Below are positions 17,545-24,338 of a DNA stretch of 64,000 nt, piece by piece. The notes beneath the pieces were generated by a model, which was not told the origin of the DNA, made no database searches, and saw only the letters and a program-made list of their open reading frames with translations. The translations under genes and the position numbers were made by a program. Position 1 is the first letter of the stretch. The number at the start of each line of letters is the position of its first letter. Location: the NCBI RefSeq assembly GCF_003574295.1, contig NZ_BHGK01000001.1, positions 1,426,001 to 1,490,000 on the forward strand. Reading direction: 5' to 3'. Source of the DNA: Mediterraneibacter butyricigenes. Its GTDB lineage: Bacteria; Bacillota; Clostridia; Lachnospirales; Lachnospiraceae.

Positions 17545-18036
17545 TTATCTTGTATATTGCTTTTCTGCTTTTTTCATTTCCTGTCTGGTGCGTTTGACTG
17601 CATCCATCACTGCCTTTGTCGGCAAACCATTTTCCAGACATCCTTCCAGAATTCCATCCAGATAAAATTTCGATGGTCTTGCCGGAACATCCTTATGAGG
17701 GGAGTTCATCGTGTATACGAATACTTCCCTTAAAGCTCCTTCCTGATCCTTTACCTGAATGGTTTCTTTCCCATAAAAATTCGGAAATCCTTCATAAAAA
17801 TCCAGATTCTTTTCACAAGCTTCTGTGATCTTCCATAAGACTCCTTCCACATAGCTTTCTTTTTCCGGAAGCACAGTTGCAACGCCATTTCCCGGAGCTC
17901 TGCCACGAAATGCCAGGCGGTAATCTTCCAGCCGGACATTTCCAACCACTTCCGCATCCGGACAGCGGAATCTCATCTGCCCCAGGTTCATGTTACTTCC
18001 ATATGCAAAATAATATCTTTCTTCTATTTTCCTCAC
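17545..18036 (-). CDS. Gamma-glutamylcyclotransferase-like (AIG2/GGCT) protein
   Basis: About 163 residues. The GGCT fold signature is clear: YYFAYGSNMNLGQMRFRCPD, with LAFRGRAPGNGVATV and GVLWKITEACEKNLDFYEGF, the last holding the catalytic glutamate region. GGCT enzymes release gamma-glutamyl groups as 5-oxoproline. The likely start is GTG at 18,036, overlapping the amidoligase stop by four bases (GTGA); a longer extension to 18,078 is possible. Coupling with an amidoligase suggests a make-and-break pair for a gamma-glutamyl-type bond. The substrate is unknown. Confidence 0.8.
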   Translation of the reverse strand: MRKIEERYYFAYGSNMNLGQMRFRCPDAEVVGNVRLEDYRLAFRGRAPGNGVATVLPEKESYVEGVLWKITEACEKNLDFYEGFPNFYGKETIQVKDQEGALREVFVYTMNSPHKDVPARPSKFYLDGILEGCLENGLPTKAVMDAVKRTRQEMKKAEKQYTR

Positions 18037-18995
18037 CTCGATCTGACGTCTTCCGTCCTTTGTTTTTTCTTCAGGCACTCATATGTGCTTTTGTCATATC
18101 TCCATGCCAGATCACCTTCCAGATTTGCCAGCAGATGTTTCCGTACATTCTTATATTCTTCTCCGATTAATCCGAGCCGCAACAAAAACGTTCGGAATGT
18201 AAACGCCGGGTTTTCTGAGATCGGTGTCTTTTTCATCTGGGTGGATCTCTGATTGATCGCCTGTGCGGAAATCGCAAGTGCCAGTGTAATGTTCGCCCTC
18301 ACTTTTCCTGCATGAAGGGTACTTTCAAAACAGCGCCACTCCAATGTTCCTTTGGAAAATACAGCATGGAGGTTTAATGCATAATACCGGGTACTGTCAT
18401 AATGATTATGACTTCCATCCCTGCCTCCATACCAGACATTTCTTACCCGGTCCATTGTAATGGATTTGTTTGGCATTTTTCGGATCTTCTCCAAAACCTC
18501 CGGACGCACCTTCTGACAATAGCTGTACTCTCTTCTTTCCTGCACTTTCAGTGCTTTGAACAGAATATCTTCCTTCGCATACATAATCGTCAGCGCATTT
18601 TTCAGACTCTGCGGTGTATGGTTCGCCGCATCTACATGAACATGCTGACCACAGGACTCATTGACAAAACCTCCATGTTTTCGCAGACAGCGTACAACTT
18701 CCTGTAGTTTTCCCATTTCATCATACGATAATTTCGGTGATACCATCTCTGTTGAATATTCTCCGCTTGCTGCCACGATTTGACCACCTGATTTTCTTTG
18801 TGTATCAATGCTCCCATCAGACATGAACTTCCACTTTTTTCCTTCCTGATCTCTCACTGACCATACCCCGTAATAAGTACCGTCATAAAAAGCTTCTGTC
18901 CCGAACAGTTCTGCTACAACTTCTGCAGCCCGTTGTCTGGTGATCCCTGTCATTTCGATTTCTGTGCCAAAGTATTGATCTTTTATACCGATCAT
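18033..18995 (-). CDS. Amidoligase family protein (glutamine-synthetase-like fold)
   Basis: A 320-residue putative ATP-dependent COOH-NH2 ligase. Motifs match the amidoligase_2 family: FGTEIEMTG at the N-terminus, GEYSTEMVSP, CGQHVHVDA (metal-binding His) and RYYALNLHAVFSKGTLEWR, then CFEST. Such enzymes join amino acids or peptides through amide bonds and are known to occur beside GGCT-like enzymes. It lies between the C5 methyltransferase and the GGCT gene with near-zero spacing. What it ligates is not shown by the sequence. Confidence 0.8.
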   Translation of the reverse strand: MIGIKDQYFGTEIEMTGITRQRAAEVVAELFGTEAFYDGTYYGVWSVRDQEGKKWKFMSDGSIDTQRKSGGQIVAASGEYSTEMVSPKLSYDEMGKLQEVVRCLRKHGGFVNESCGQHVHVDAANHTPQSLKNALTIMYAKEDILFKALKVQERREYSYCQKVRPEVLEKIRKMPNKSITMDRVRNVWYGGRDGSHNHYDSTRYYALNLHAVFSKGTLEWRCFESTLHAGKVRANITLALAISAQAINQRSTQMKKTPISENPAFTFRTFLLRLGLIGEEYKNVRKHLLANLEGDLAWRYDKSTYECLKKKQRTEDVRSR

Positions 18996-18997
18996 GC

Positions 18998-20293
18998 CTA
19001 ATGGATTCCTTTCTCAGACACTTCCTGTGCGTTGAGTTCGGAGTCTGCCTTTTGTAATAATCTGCCAATTGCCTCGATAACATTGACAGTTACCCCGTTT
19101 CCAGCCTGTTTATAAAGCTGTGCGTCAGAAGTGCTGTCTATGATCTTATCAATCTGCCAATCGTAATAACCCTGCAGACGCAAACATTCCCTCGGAACTA
19201 ACCTTCTTATTCTGCCGTGATACAAGATGCCATGACGATCGGTTGCAGTAATTGTGAACATGGGTTCTTCTGGTTCTTTCATACGTCTGCCATTCTGACG
19301 GACATTTTCTTTGGCTGGTGTTAAGACTGCTCTTGCTCCATTCTCTGCTAATACACCGGAACATTCTCCTTTGTGATTATGTATTCCTGATTGTCTGGTA
19401 TTCAGGCATCTACAATGTTCTGTTACCAATGGTGGTGGAGACAAATCTACAAAATGAAGTGTTCCCTGTTGAACACCTGTAGTCAGGGTGTGTGCGATCT
19501 GATGTCCGACTCTTCCTCTCCTGCTGTTGAGATTCGCATAGCCCAGATCAATGCTGTCCCCTTCTCTTGCAAGTTTGTAGCCGAGCTTTGTATTCTCTTT
19601 GATTGGAACACCTACATCATATAATCCTGTCTTGCCGCCCATTCCACCTGCCTGTGAGGTCAGGGTACAGCTTAGTCCTTTGGGACTGTAGACTCTTTTC
19701 CCTTGACTTCCTGCCCGGATTTGAACAAGAGCTGCTCCATTTGTTTCTGGTTCAGGTAATATTTTTCCGGCACATCTGAAATCAAGATATCCGACAATAT
19801 ACACCCGTTTCCTTGCTTGGGGGACTCCGAAATCCTTGCTGTTAAGCACTTTCCATTCGACATGGTACCCCAGTTGCGAAAGCGTACTGAGGATGGTGCA
19901 AAATGTCCGACCCTTGTCATGCGAAAGCAGACCGGGAACATTTTCAAGGATAAAATACTGGGGTCTTTTAGCTTTAAGAAGCCGGGCAATCTCGAAAAAG
20001 AGGGTTCCTCTTGCATCTGCAAATCCTTCTCGCTTTCCGGCGATAGAGAATGCCTGGCAAGGAAATCCTGCACAGAGCAGATCAAAATCCGGCATTCGTT
20101 CTGGTTCAATTGTTCGTGCATCACTACAATACCACTCCCCTTCTGTGTCAAACAGCAATCGGTAGTTCTTATCCGCATAAGTATCCACCTCGCAGTGTCC
20201 GACACAGGTAAATCCCCCTGCACGTCTTAAGCCTTCTCGGAATCCGCCGATTCCGCTAAAGAGATCAAAAAATTGAATGGTTGCGGTTATCAA
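18998..20293 (-). CDS. DNA (cytosine-5) methyltransferase, ICE orphan
   Basis: About 431 residues. C5-MTase motifs in order: I FFDLFSGIGGFREGL, IV GFPCQAFSIAGKREGF (catalytic PCQ), VI ENVPGLL, VIII KRVYIVG, and IX/X RECLRLQGYY with QAGNGVTVNV. A target-recognition region lies between VIII and IX. No nuclease is adjacent. The start is placed at TTG 20,293 beside AAAGGAGG, downstream of a terminator-like hairpin; an in-frame ATG at 20,371 lies before the hairpin and lacks a ribosome site. The next codon is ATA, so the true start is uncertain. Likely protects the ICE from host restriction. Confidence 0.9.
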   Translation of the reverse strand: MITATIQFFDLFSGIGGFREGLRRAGGFTCVGHCEVDTYADKNYRLLFDTEGEWYCSDARTIEPERMPDFDLLCAGFPCQAFSIAGKREGFADARGTLFFEIARLLKAKRPQYFILENVPGLLSHDKGRTFCTILSTLSQLGYHVEWKVLNSKDFGVPQARKRVYIVGYLDFRCAGKILPEPETNGAALVQIRAGSQGKRVYSPKGLSCTLTSQAGGMGGKTGLYDVGVPIKENTKLGYKLAREGDSIDLGYANLNSRRGRVGHQIAHTLTTGVQQGTLHFVDLSPPPLVTEHCRCLNTRQSGIHNHKGECSGVLAENGARAVLTPAKENVRQNGRRMKEPEEPMFTITATDRHGILYHGRIRRLVPRECLRLQGYYDWQIDKIIDSTSDAQLYKQAGNGVTVNVIEAIGRLLQKADSELNAQEVSEKGIH

Positions 20294-20310
20294 CCTCCTT
20301 TGCTGATAAA

Positions 20311-20344
20311 AACAGGCGGCATGATTTTTCTCATACCGCCTGTT
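20311..20344 (-). terminator. Hairpin ahead of the C5 methyltransferase gene
   Basis: A perfect 9-bp inverted repeat, AACAGGCGG (20,311) with CCGCCTGTT (20,336), lies between the stop of the acidic-tail protein and the ribosome site of the methyltransferase. It probably attenuates or ends the upstream transcript. It also argues that the methyltransferase starts downstream of it. Confidence 0.5.
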
Positions 20345-20364
20345 GGTTTCTCTGTGTCTGTTTG

Positions 20365-20883
20365 TTACCATTCTGTTGGTTCTTCTGCTTTGGTTTCTTC
20401 TTCCGGTTGAGTTTCCTCGTCCGGCTCACTTTCTTCTTTCAGTTCGGTTTCCTCGTCCGGTTCGCTTTCCTCGCTCGGTTCGTTTTCTCCTTCCGGTTCG
20501 GTTTCCTCGTCCGGTTGAGTCTCCTCTGTTCCAGATTCTCCGGTTGCAGGTTCCGTTTCTTCCATGCTGTCTTTGTTCTGCCATTCGCCTTCTACCTTTT
20601 CCAGTGCCTCTTCGATGATCTGAATCAAGAAGTCTTTCTGTTTCATGCCTTTTTTTGCGATGACTGTTTTTAATCTCTGGAATAATTCCTCTGATACCTG
20701 TACTGCGATTGTTCTTGCTGTTCCCATGCTCATCTCTCCTTTTCCTGCAAGTCTTTCAAAATGTTCTTCGATGACCTGCTGTATAAATTTCTGTGTGCTG
20801 CTTTCTGTCAGTTCAATCTCTTCTCTTACTTTTTCGTGTAAGTCCTTCGGGATCTTTCCGCATATGTTCTTCATCTCTGTCAT
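20365..20883 (-). CDS. Ribbon-helix-helix-like protein with acidic repeat tail
   Basis: About 172 residues starting MTEMKNICGKIPKDLHEKV behind AGGAG. Residues 1-100 contain two similar helical units (IPKDLHEKVREEIE and SEELFQRLKTVIAKKGMKQK) that look like DNA-binding or plasmid-partition helices. From residue 115 the protein becomes a glutamate/proline repeat (EETEPEGENEPSEESEPD), encoded by near-identical 18-base units. It lies downstream of the ParM/ParR-like pair. Function is unknown; the tail may vary in length between strains. Confidence 0.65.
   Translation of the reverse strand: MTEMKNICGKIPKDLHEKVREEIELTESSTQKFIQQVIEEHFERLAGKGEMSMGTARTIAVQVSEELFQRLKTVIAKKGMKQKDFLIQIIEEALEKVEGEWQNKDSMEETEPATGESGTEETQPDEETEPEGENEPSEESEPDEETELKEESEPDEETQPEEETKAEEPTEW
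20401..20530 (-). repeat. 18-base tandem repeats coding an acidic tail
   Basis: Imperfect repeats around GGTTTCCTCGTCCGGTTC (plus strand) recur across this stretch and encode E/P-rich hexapeptides such as EPDEET. The reading frame is kept throughout. Such repeats tend to expand and contract by slippage. Confidence 0.7.
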
Positions 20884-21037
20884 AGCGTTTCTCCTTTCCG
20901 TTTCGCTACACACAACATACTCCAAAGATGCATGGAAAGCTATTCACAATACCTACCAAAGATATCGATGCTGTTTTGTTCCTGCCCCTAGCAGATCCAA
21001 CAATGTATGTATCGCACAATCATAGGCCTCACCCCCT

Positions 21038-21328
21038 TTACATATTTTCCATCTGAGACAGGAAATCCATCATCTGGTCCGGGATATCCCCAGCCGGTGG
21101 ATCTGTTCCAATTTGTTCCGCACCGCCACAAATGTTTAATTCCCGAACACTTTCTTTGATCGTCTTTTGGATGATCTCTTCCATCCACTTCCGGTCCTCT
21201 TTTTCCAGAATCGCCTGAACAAGGTACTGGTTTTTCTGTCCTTCCGGAACACACTGGAATTTCTCCCATGCTTTCTGGTGTTCCGGATTTTTCAGGTTTG
21301 GACGGAACGAATATACCGGACGTGTCAT
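21038..21328 (-). CDS. ParR-like partner of the ParM-like protein
   Basis: A 96-residue protein (MTRPVYSFRPNLKNPEHQKAW) with an N-terminal part like small DNA-binding adaptor proteins and a longer helical C-terminus. Its ATG overlaps the stop of the ParM-like gene by four bases (ATGA), the usual arrangement for actin-like segregation pairs. By position it is the ParR-type adaptor; no decisive motif is seen. Downstream, a tiny 11-codon frame at 20,988-21,023 with a strong GGGGGTGAGG site precedes the next gene and could be a leader. Confidence 0.6.
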   Translation of the reverse strand: MTRPVYSFRPNLKNPEHQKAWEKFQCVPEGQKNQYLVQAILEKEDRKWMEEIIQKTIKESVRELNICGGAEQIGTDPPAGDIPDQMMDFLSQMENM

Positions 21329-22233
21329 TTCGCCCACATCTGCTCTACAATCCGTTCATACCCGGCAGCGTTCGCATGGACGTCCTCGATAAAAACAGGG
21401 CGGCAAATCGCGTCCTGTGCGGTCACGTGGCGTTTTAAAATCGCAGAACCTCCACCCATAAATACGCTCGGCACTGCCCTGAGATCAAACCCGGATTCCG
21501 TTACCGCAGACAGGATTCTTTCGATGTATTTCCGTCCGTTTTCCTGTATGACAACTCTTGCATCTTCTGCCATGCTGCAGGTTTCCCCACGAAGCACACG
21601 TTCGATCTGCGTTTCCGTTACAGACAGTCCGGTATTTCTCCGCACCTGTTCTGCAGTCTCATCAATACACCGAATCACACCCAGCTCCAGACTCCTGCAG
21701 GTTGCCGCATTCGGAACAGCATTATCCAGTCTCATCAGGTCGACTGTCCAGCCACCAATATCCACCAGAAGAACAGATGGTTCATTCTTCAGGTACTCTG
21801 GATGCAGAGCCAGGGCAGAATACCCCTGTGGGAACAGTTTCACATCTTTGATCTGTATCTCATACCATTCACTTTCATATAAAAAGCGCACTGGCTGTTC
21901 TTTCCGCAACAGATACTCCCGAAATCCCTGTTTCTCCCTTCCAAAGCTGGACAAAGGCAGTCCAACAGCCAGAATGACTTCCGTCTTTCGTTCTGCTTTC
22001 CGATGCTTGATTTCTTCCGCAATCGCAGCCAGCGTCAGCAGATAATAATTATCATTGGACGTTTTATTTTTTACCAGCGTCTGTCTCCCTGTACCGCAGA
22101 CATAATACTTTCCCCGATACTGCAGAACATTCTGCATCGTATATGGCTCATAATCATACTTGATAATGCCACTGGGAAAAGACACATGTTTTGTCTTGAT
22201 CGCATAATACCCATGATCAATCCCTACTATCAT
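21325..22233 (-). CDS. ParM/StbA-like actin-fold segregation protein
   Basis: About 302 residues of the ParM/StbA family. The actin-fold phosphate loops are visible: IVGIDHGYYAIKTKHV at the N-terminus and VLLVDIGGWTVDLMRL near the middle, then VFMGGGSAIL for adenosine binding. ParM proteins polymerise to move plasmid copies apart. In an ICE it would stabilise the circular form. The ATG at 22,233 has a GAAGG site at 10-base spacing; GTG starts a few codons earlier are possible. Confidence 0.85.
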   Translation of the reverse strand: MIVGIDHGYYAIKTKHVSFPSGIIKYDYEPYTMQNVLQYRGKYYVCGTGRQTLVKNKTSNDNYYLLTLAAIAEEIKHRKAERKTEVILAVGLPLSSFGREKQGFREYLLRKEQPVRFLYESEWYEIQIKDVKLFPQGYSALALHPEYLKNEPSVLLVDIGGWTVDLMRLDNAVPNAATCRSLELGVIRCIDETAEQVRRNTGLSVTETQIERVLRGETCSMAEDARVVIQENGRKYIERILSAVTESGFDLRAVPSVFMGGGSAILKRHVTAQDAICRPVFIEDVHANAAGYERIVEQMWAK

Positions 22234-22424
22234 CACACTCACAACCTTCTTTCATTTTTTCTTGTCTGGCATAATGCCAAAAATCATTTTTTGCTGCAAC
22301 GGATTGTTGCAAAAGTGTCTGTTTTGAACACTTTTCTAAGTTTCCACGCCCCAAAACCTGCGGAAACTCTGGGGTTCTCATACCGCTGCCGCTTGAGGAA
22401 CACTCCCTGTTCTTTCCCAGCCGG

Positions 22425-22763
22425 TTAAAAAATATCCCTCTCCCGGCGGCTGTCCAGCCTGTCCGGGAGAGGGATATATCGCAATGTTCCTTTTTGAACA
22501 ATGGCCTGTCTTTTTATTTTTATGAGATGTTCTTCCTGCTTTTGTAACATGGCAGAATACTCATCTTCCGTCAAAAATTTCCGGATATAAGCTCCTTTTT
22601 TCCCCAGCGTGTTATCTGTTTTTAACATCTCTATTTCTACCATGTAATGGGTATCCGGATGATATCTGGTTTCACATAAAATGCTTTCGCCTTTGATATA
22701 ATCCGATTTCACCGCCTCCCTTGCCGCCGCTAAAAGTTCATGGATACTTACCTCCACCTGCAT
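22425..22763 (-). CDS. Hypothetical ICE protein
   Basis: About 112 residues (MQVEVSIHELLAAAREAVKS) behind AAGGAGGTG; ATG 22,763 or GTG 22,757 may start it. No recognised domain; mixed helix and strand (SILCETRYHPDTHYMVEIEM, then GAYIRKFLTEDEYSAMLQKQ). Its last codons are read through a strong terminator hairpin and the stop lies inside the T-tract, a compact arrangement. It lies at the head of the leftward ICE operon. Confidence 0.6.
   Translation of the reverse strand: MQVEVSIHELLAAAREAVKSDYIKGESILCETRYHPDTHYMVEIEMLKTDNTLGKKGAYIRKFLTEDEYSAMLQKQEEHLIKIKRQAIVQKGTLRYIPLPDRLDSRRERDIF
22432..22477 (-). terminator. Strong terminator overlapping the end of a coding region
   Basis: A perfect 15-bp inverted repeat (ATATCCCTCTCCCGG at 22,432 with its complement ending at 22,477) is followed on the minus strand by a run of six T. 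It overlaps the last codons of the gene ending at 22,425. It separates this gene from parM. Confidence 0.75.
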
Positions 22764-22800
22764 CACCTCCTTCAAAAATAGCGAAAGAAAAGCAGACCCC

Positions 22801-23196
22801 TTAATCGAAGTCTGCCTCTGTTGGATATGGTAATCCTCTTTTTTTATATTTTGAATCAATCATTTTTCGGAGCTTCTCTCTTTTCTCTTTCGTTGGCGCA
22901 TGCTTTTGAAATTCAACCAGCCATCTTTCTAATCTTCCATCATCATCGATCCACGTATCGTTTTCATATTCCCATTCATCTAATAACTTGATCAGCGCAT
23001 CCAATGGTTCTTCCACATCATCGCCAAACTCTTTCCATAGATTTATTCCATAACTTTCCAAGCCAAAGAATTCTGTTAAAAATGAAAATCTCTCCATATC
23101 CCCCAATGTCATCTTTTTTCTGCCCATCAATAACTCCTGATCCCTGCTGCCACAGTAACTCAAGAAAATCTTTTTTTCTTTCTCACTTTCGGTCAT
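22801..23196 (-). CDS. Hypothetical ICE protein
   Basis: A 131-residue protein beginning MTESEKEKKIFLSYCGSRDQ with a good AAAGGGG site. It is acidic and helical (LIKLLDEWEYENDTWIDDDG, then RLERWLVEFQKHAPTKEKRE). No motif is recognised. It is the first gene of the leftward block and is divergent from the small regulator gene at 23,315, which may control it. Confidence 0.55.
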   Translation of the reverse strand: MTESEKEKKIFLSYCGSRDQELLMGRKKMTLGDMERFSFLTEFFGLESYGINLWKEFGDDVEEPLDALIKLLDEWEYENDTWIDDDGRLERWLVEFQKHAPTKEKREKLRKMIDSKYKKRGLPYPTEADFD

Positions 23197-23314
23197 AGAT
23201 TGTCCCCTTTCAGAAATAATTCTTTATTACGAAACATTATAAATTTTTAACTCATTAGAATCAATATATATGTTTCCAAATAACGAAACTTTTATTTTTT
23301 AAGGAGAACGTATT
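23197..23314. promoter_or_regulatory. Divergent regulatory region of the ICE right end
   Basis: An AT-rich gap between divergent genes. It contains TTACGAAAC (23,232) and TAACGAAAC (23,281) as direct repeats, and GTTTC facing GAAAC around 23,271-23,288. These are likely operators for the adjacent Cro/CI-type regulator. No consensus promoter can be fixed with certainty. Confidence 0.4.
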
Positions 23315-23551
23315 ATGCAGAAAATCAGACCAGATATGGATATCGGTAAAAATATTCAATCTCTTAGATACAAAAATAATCTAACGCAAGACCAGGTCAT
23401 TGCAAAATTGAATCTCATAGGTATTGTCATATCCAAAAGCACTTATGCCAAACTGGAAACAAACCGCATGAACATCAAAGTGTCTGAGTTAGTCGCTCTG
23501 GCAAAGATCTTTCATACAGATATCAATGCATTCTTTGATGGTCTGCTGTAA
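23315..23551 (+). CDS. Cro/CI-type HTH regulator
   Basis: A 78-residue single-domain repressor. The helix-turn-helix lies at NLTQDQVIAKLNLIGIVISK with STYAKLETNR following, as in XRE proteins. The start ATG follows TTAAGGAG. It is divergent from the leftward ICE block and is followed by a strong terminator, so it is a stand-alone switch, probably controlling ICE functions or itself. Confidence 0.85.
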   Translation: MQKIRPDMDIGKNIQSLRYKNNLTQDQVIAKLNLIGIVISKSTYAKLETNRMNIKVSELVALAKIFHTDINAFFDGLL

Positions 23552-23591
23552 CTCGACATTCACCTACTCCCTGTGTATATAATAATCTCTT

Positions 23592-23643
23592 AAAAAAGAA
23601 CTAGTCTATATCGTTCTTATCGAATATAAACCAGTTCTTTTTT
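23592..23643. terminator. Bidirectional terminator after the HTH regulator gene
   Basis: A long imperfect stem joins AAAAAAGAACT (23,592) with AGTTCTTTTTT (23,633), with further pairing inside. T-tracts on both strands suit termination from both sides. The rest of 23,552-23,753 shows no gene. Confidence 0.75.
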
Positions 23644-23753
23644 CTTATCTAACTGAATACACATTCTTTTCTATTCTTTGTGTATCCTATACTTATATAT
23701 GGCAAAAATCAGACAACAGACACGCTATACACTCTTATGCTACATAATCCAGT

Positions 23754-24080
23754 TTACTGTCGCTCAATCTTAAACCTACAATATGAATACAAATTCCATA
23801 AATTAACCCTGAAAGAAAAATCTTTTCTATAAGTAAATTTGGTCTTAAATGGAATCTGATGGCAATGACACCAGTCTTGTATTTGTTTCATCCTCATGGA
23901 CTCCCCGTCATCAATTTTCTTTATCAAGCATTGTCTCTTAAAATCATCCATCCCTGTCTTAAAAAATAAATAAAACAGTACATTATAATATCTAATCAAC
24001 ACAATCTCTTCTGCTATTTTTTCCTTTGACCTCATACACATTTTCCACCTTTCACTGTATATTGAGTTTGATTTATACAC
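23754..24080 (-). CDS. Small protein at the tad-side end of the ICE
   Basis: A 108-residue basic protein with no recognised family. Key stretches are RYYNVLFYLFF, QIQDWCHCHQIPF and FTYRKDFSFRVNLWNLYSY. It is homologous (roughly 38 percent identity over about 80 residues by eye) to the protein at 44,179-44,487, at the matching end of the second element. In both cases the gene lies within about 100 bases of the junction and in the same direction as the broken tad gene, so readthrough from the tad promoter could express it. A role in integration, excision or host-gene sensing is inference. Confidence 0.6.
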   Translation of the reverse strand: MYKSNSIYSERWKMCMRSKEKIAEEIVLIRYYNVLFYLFFKTGMDDFKRQCLIKKIDDGESMRMKQIQDWCHCHQIPFKTKFTYRKDFSFRVNLWNLYSYCRFKIERQ

Positions 24081-24086
24081 ATATTC

Positions 24087-24248
24087 TTACGTTATACACT
24101 TTATACTCACCCCATAATAGGGGGTTAATATTCCGACCAGAATCAATATCACCTCTACCACTCCGACTCCACTGTCGTCCTTTAATGTCTGCAATAATCT
24201 TTTGCCCAGTTCTCTGCACTTGTTTTTGATCTTGTATCCATACCACAT
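24087..24248 (-). pseudogene. flp: Flp pilin gene truncated by the ICE
   Basis: The frame starts at ATG 24,248 behind GGAGG and reads MWYGYKIKNKCRELGKRLLQ, then DDSGVGVVEVILILV, the conserved prepilin cleavage and membrane region of Flp pilins. After ILILV the expected second half of the helix is replaced by GILTPYYGVSIKCIT, encoded by ICE sequence. The 3' part presumably lies at the other ICE end, outside the window. The major pilin of this Tad system is therefore probably lost while the ICE is integrated. Confidence 0.75.
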
Positions 24249-24338
24249 ATTTTTTCCTCCTGTCTTCAAATCCTGTTCCTTTTTCTCAATATTTGCATCA
24301 ACATCCATTATCAATTGTCATGAAACTTTCTTCGCACT

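Larger units (their letters stand above)
1..24110 (-). mobile_element. Right part of a Tn1549-like integrative conjugative element
   Basis: A continuous minus-strand block carries VirB6 (CD1112-like), Maff2, VirD4 (CD1115-like), PcfB, relaxase, MobC, ArdC-like and TOPRIM genes, the usual set of Clostridioides/Lachnospiraceae conjugative elements. The right boundary is inferred from the Flp pilin gene at 24,087-24,248, whose conserved membrane segment breaks into unrelated sequence near 24,105-24,131. The left boundary, integrase and VirB4 lie outside the window. The exact end is uncertain by some tens of bases because only one junction is visible. Confidence 0.8.

Noticed and set aside
20401-20530. 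Regular repeats that might suggest a CRISPR array
   Set aside because: The units are 18 bases, without unique spacers, and are translated as an acidic protein tail in frame.
22217-22501. 94-codon minus-strand frame crossing the terminator at 22,432
   Set aside because: It runs through a strong terminator hairpin, overlaps two better genes and lacks a clear ribosome site.
24080-24135. Terminal repeats shared between the ICE end and the second element
   Set aside because: Only weak matches (CCCTAT, GTATAACG) could be seen; the 12-bp TTTATATGGACT repeat is absent from the ICE end.
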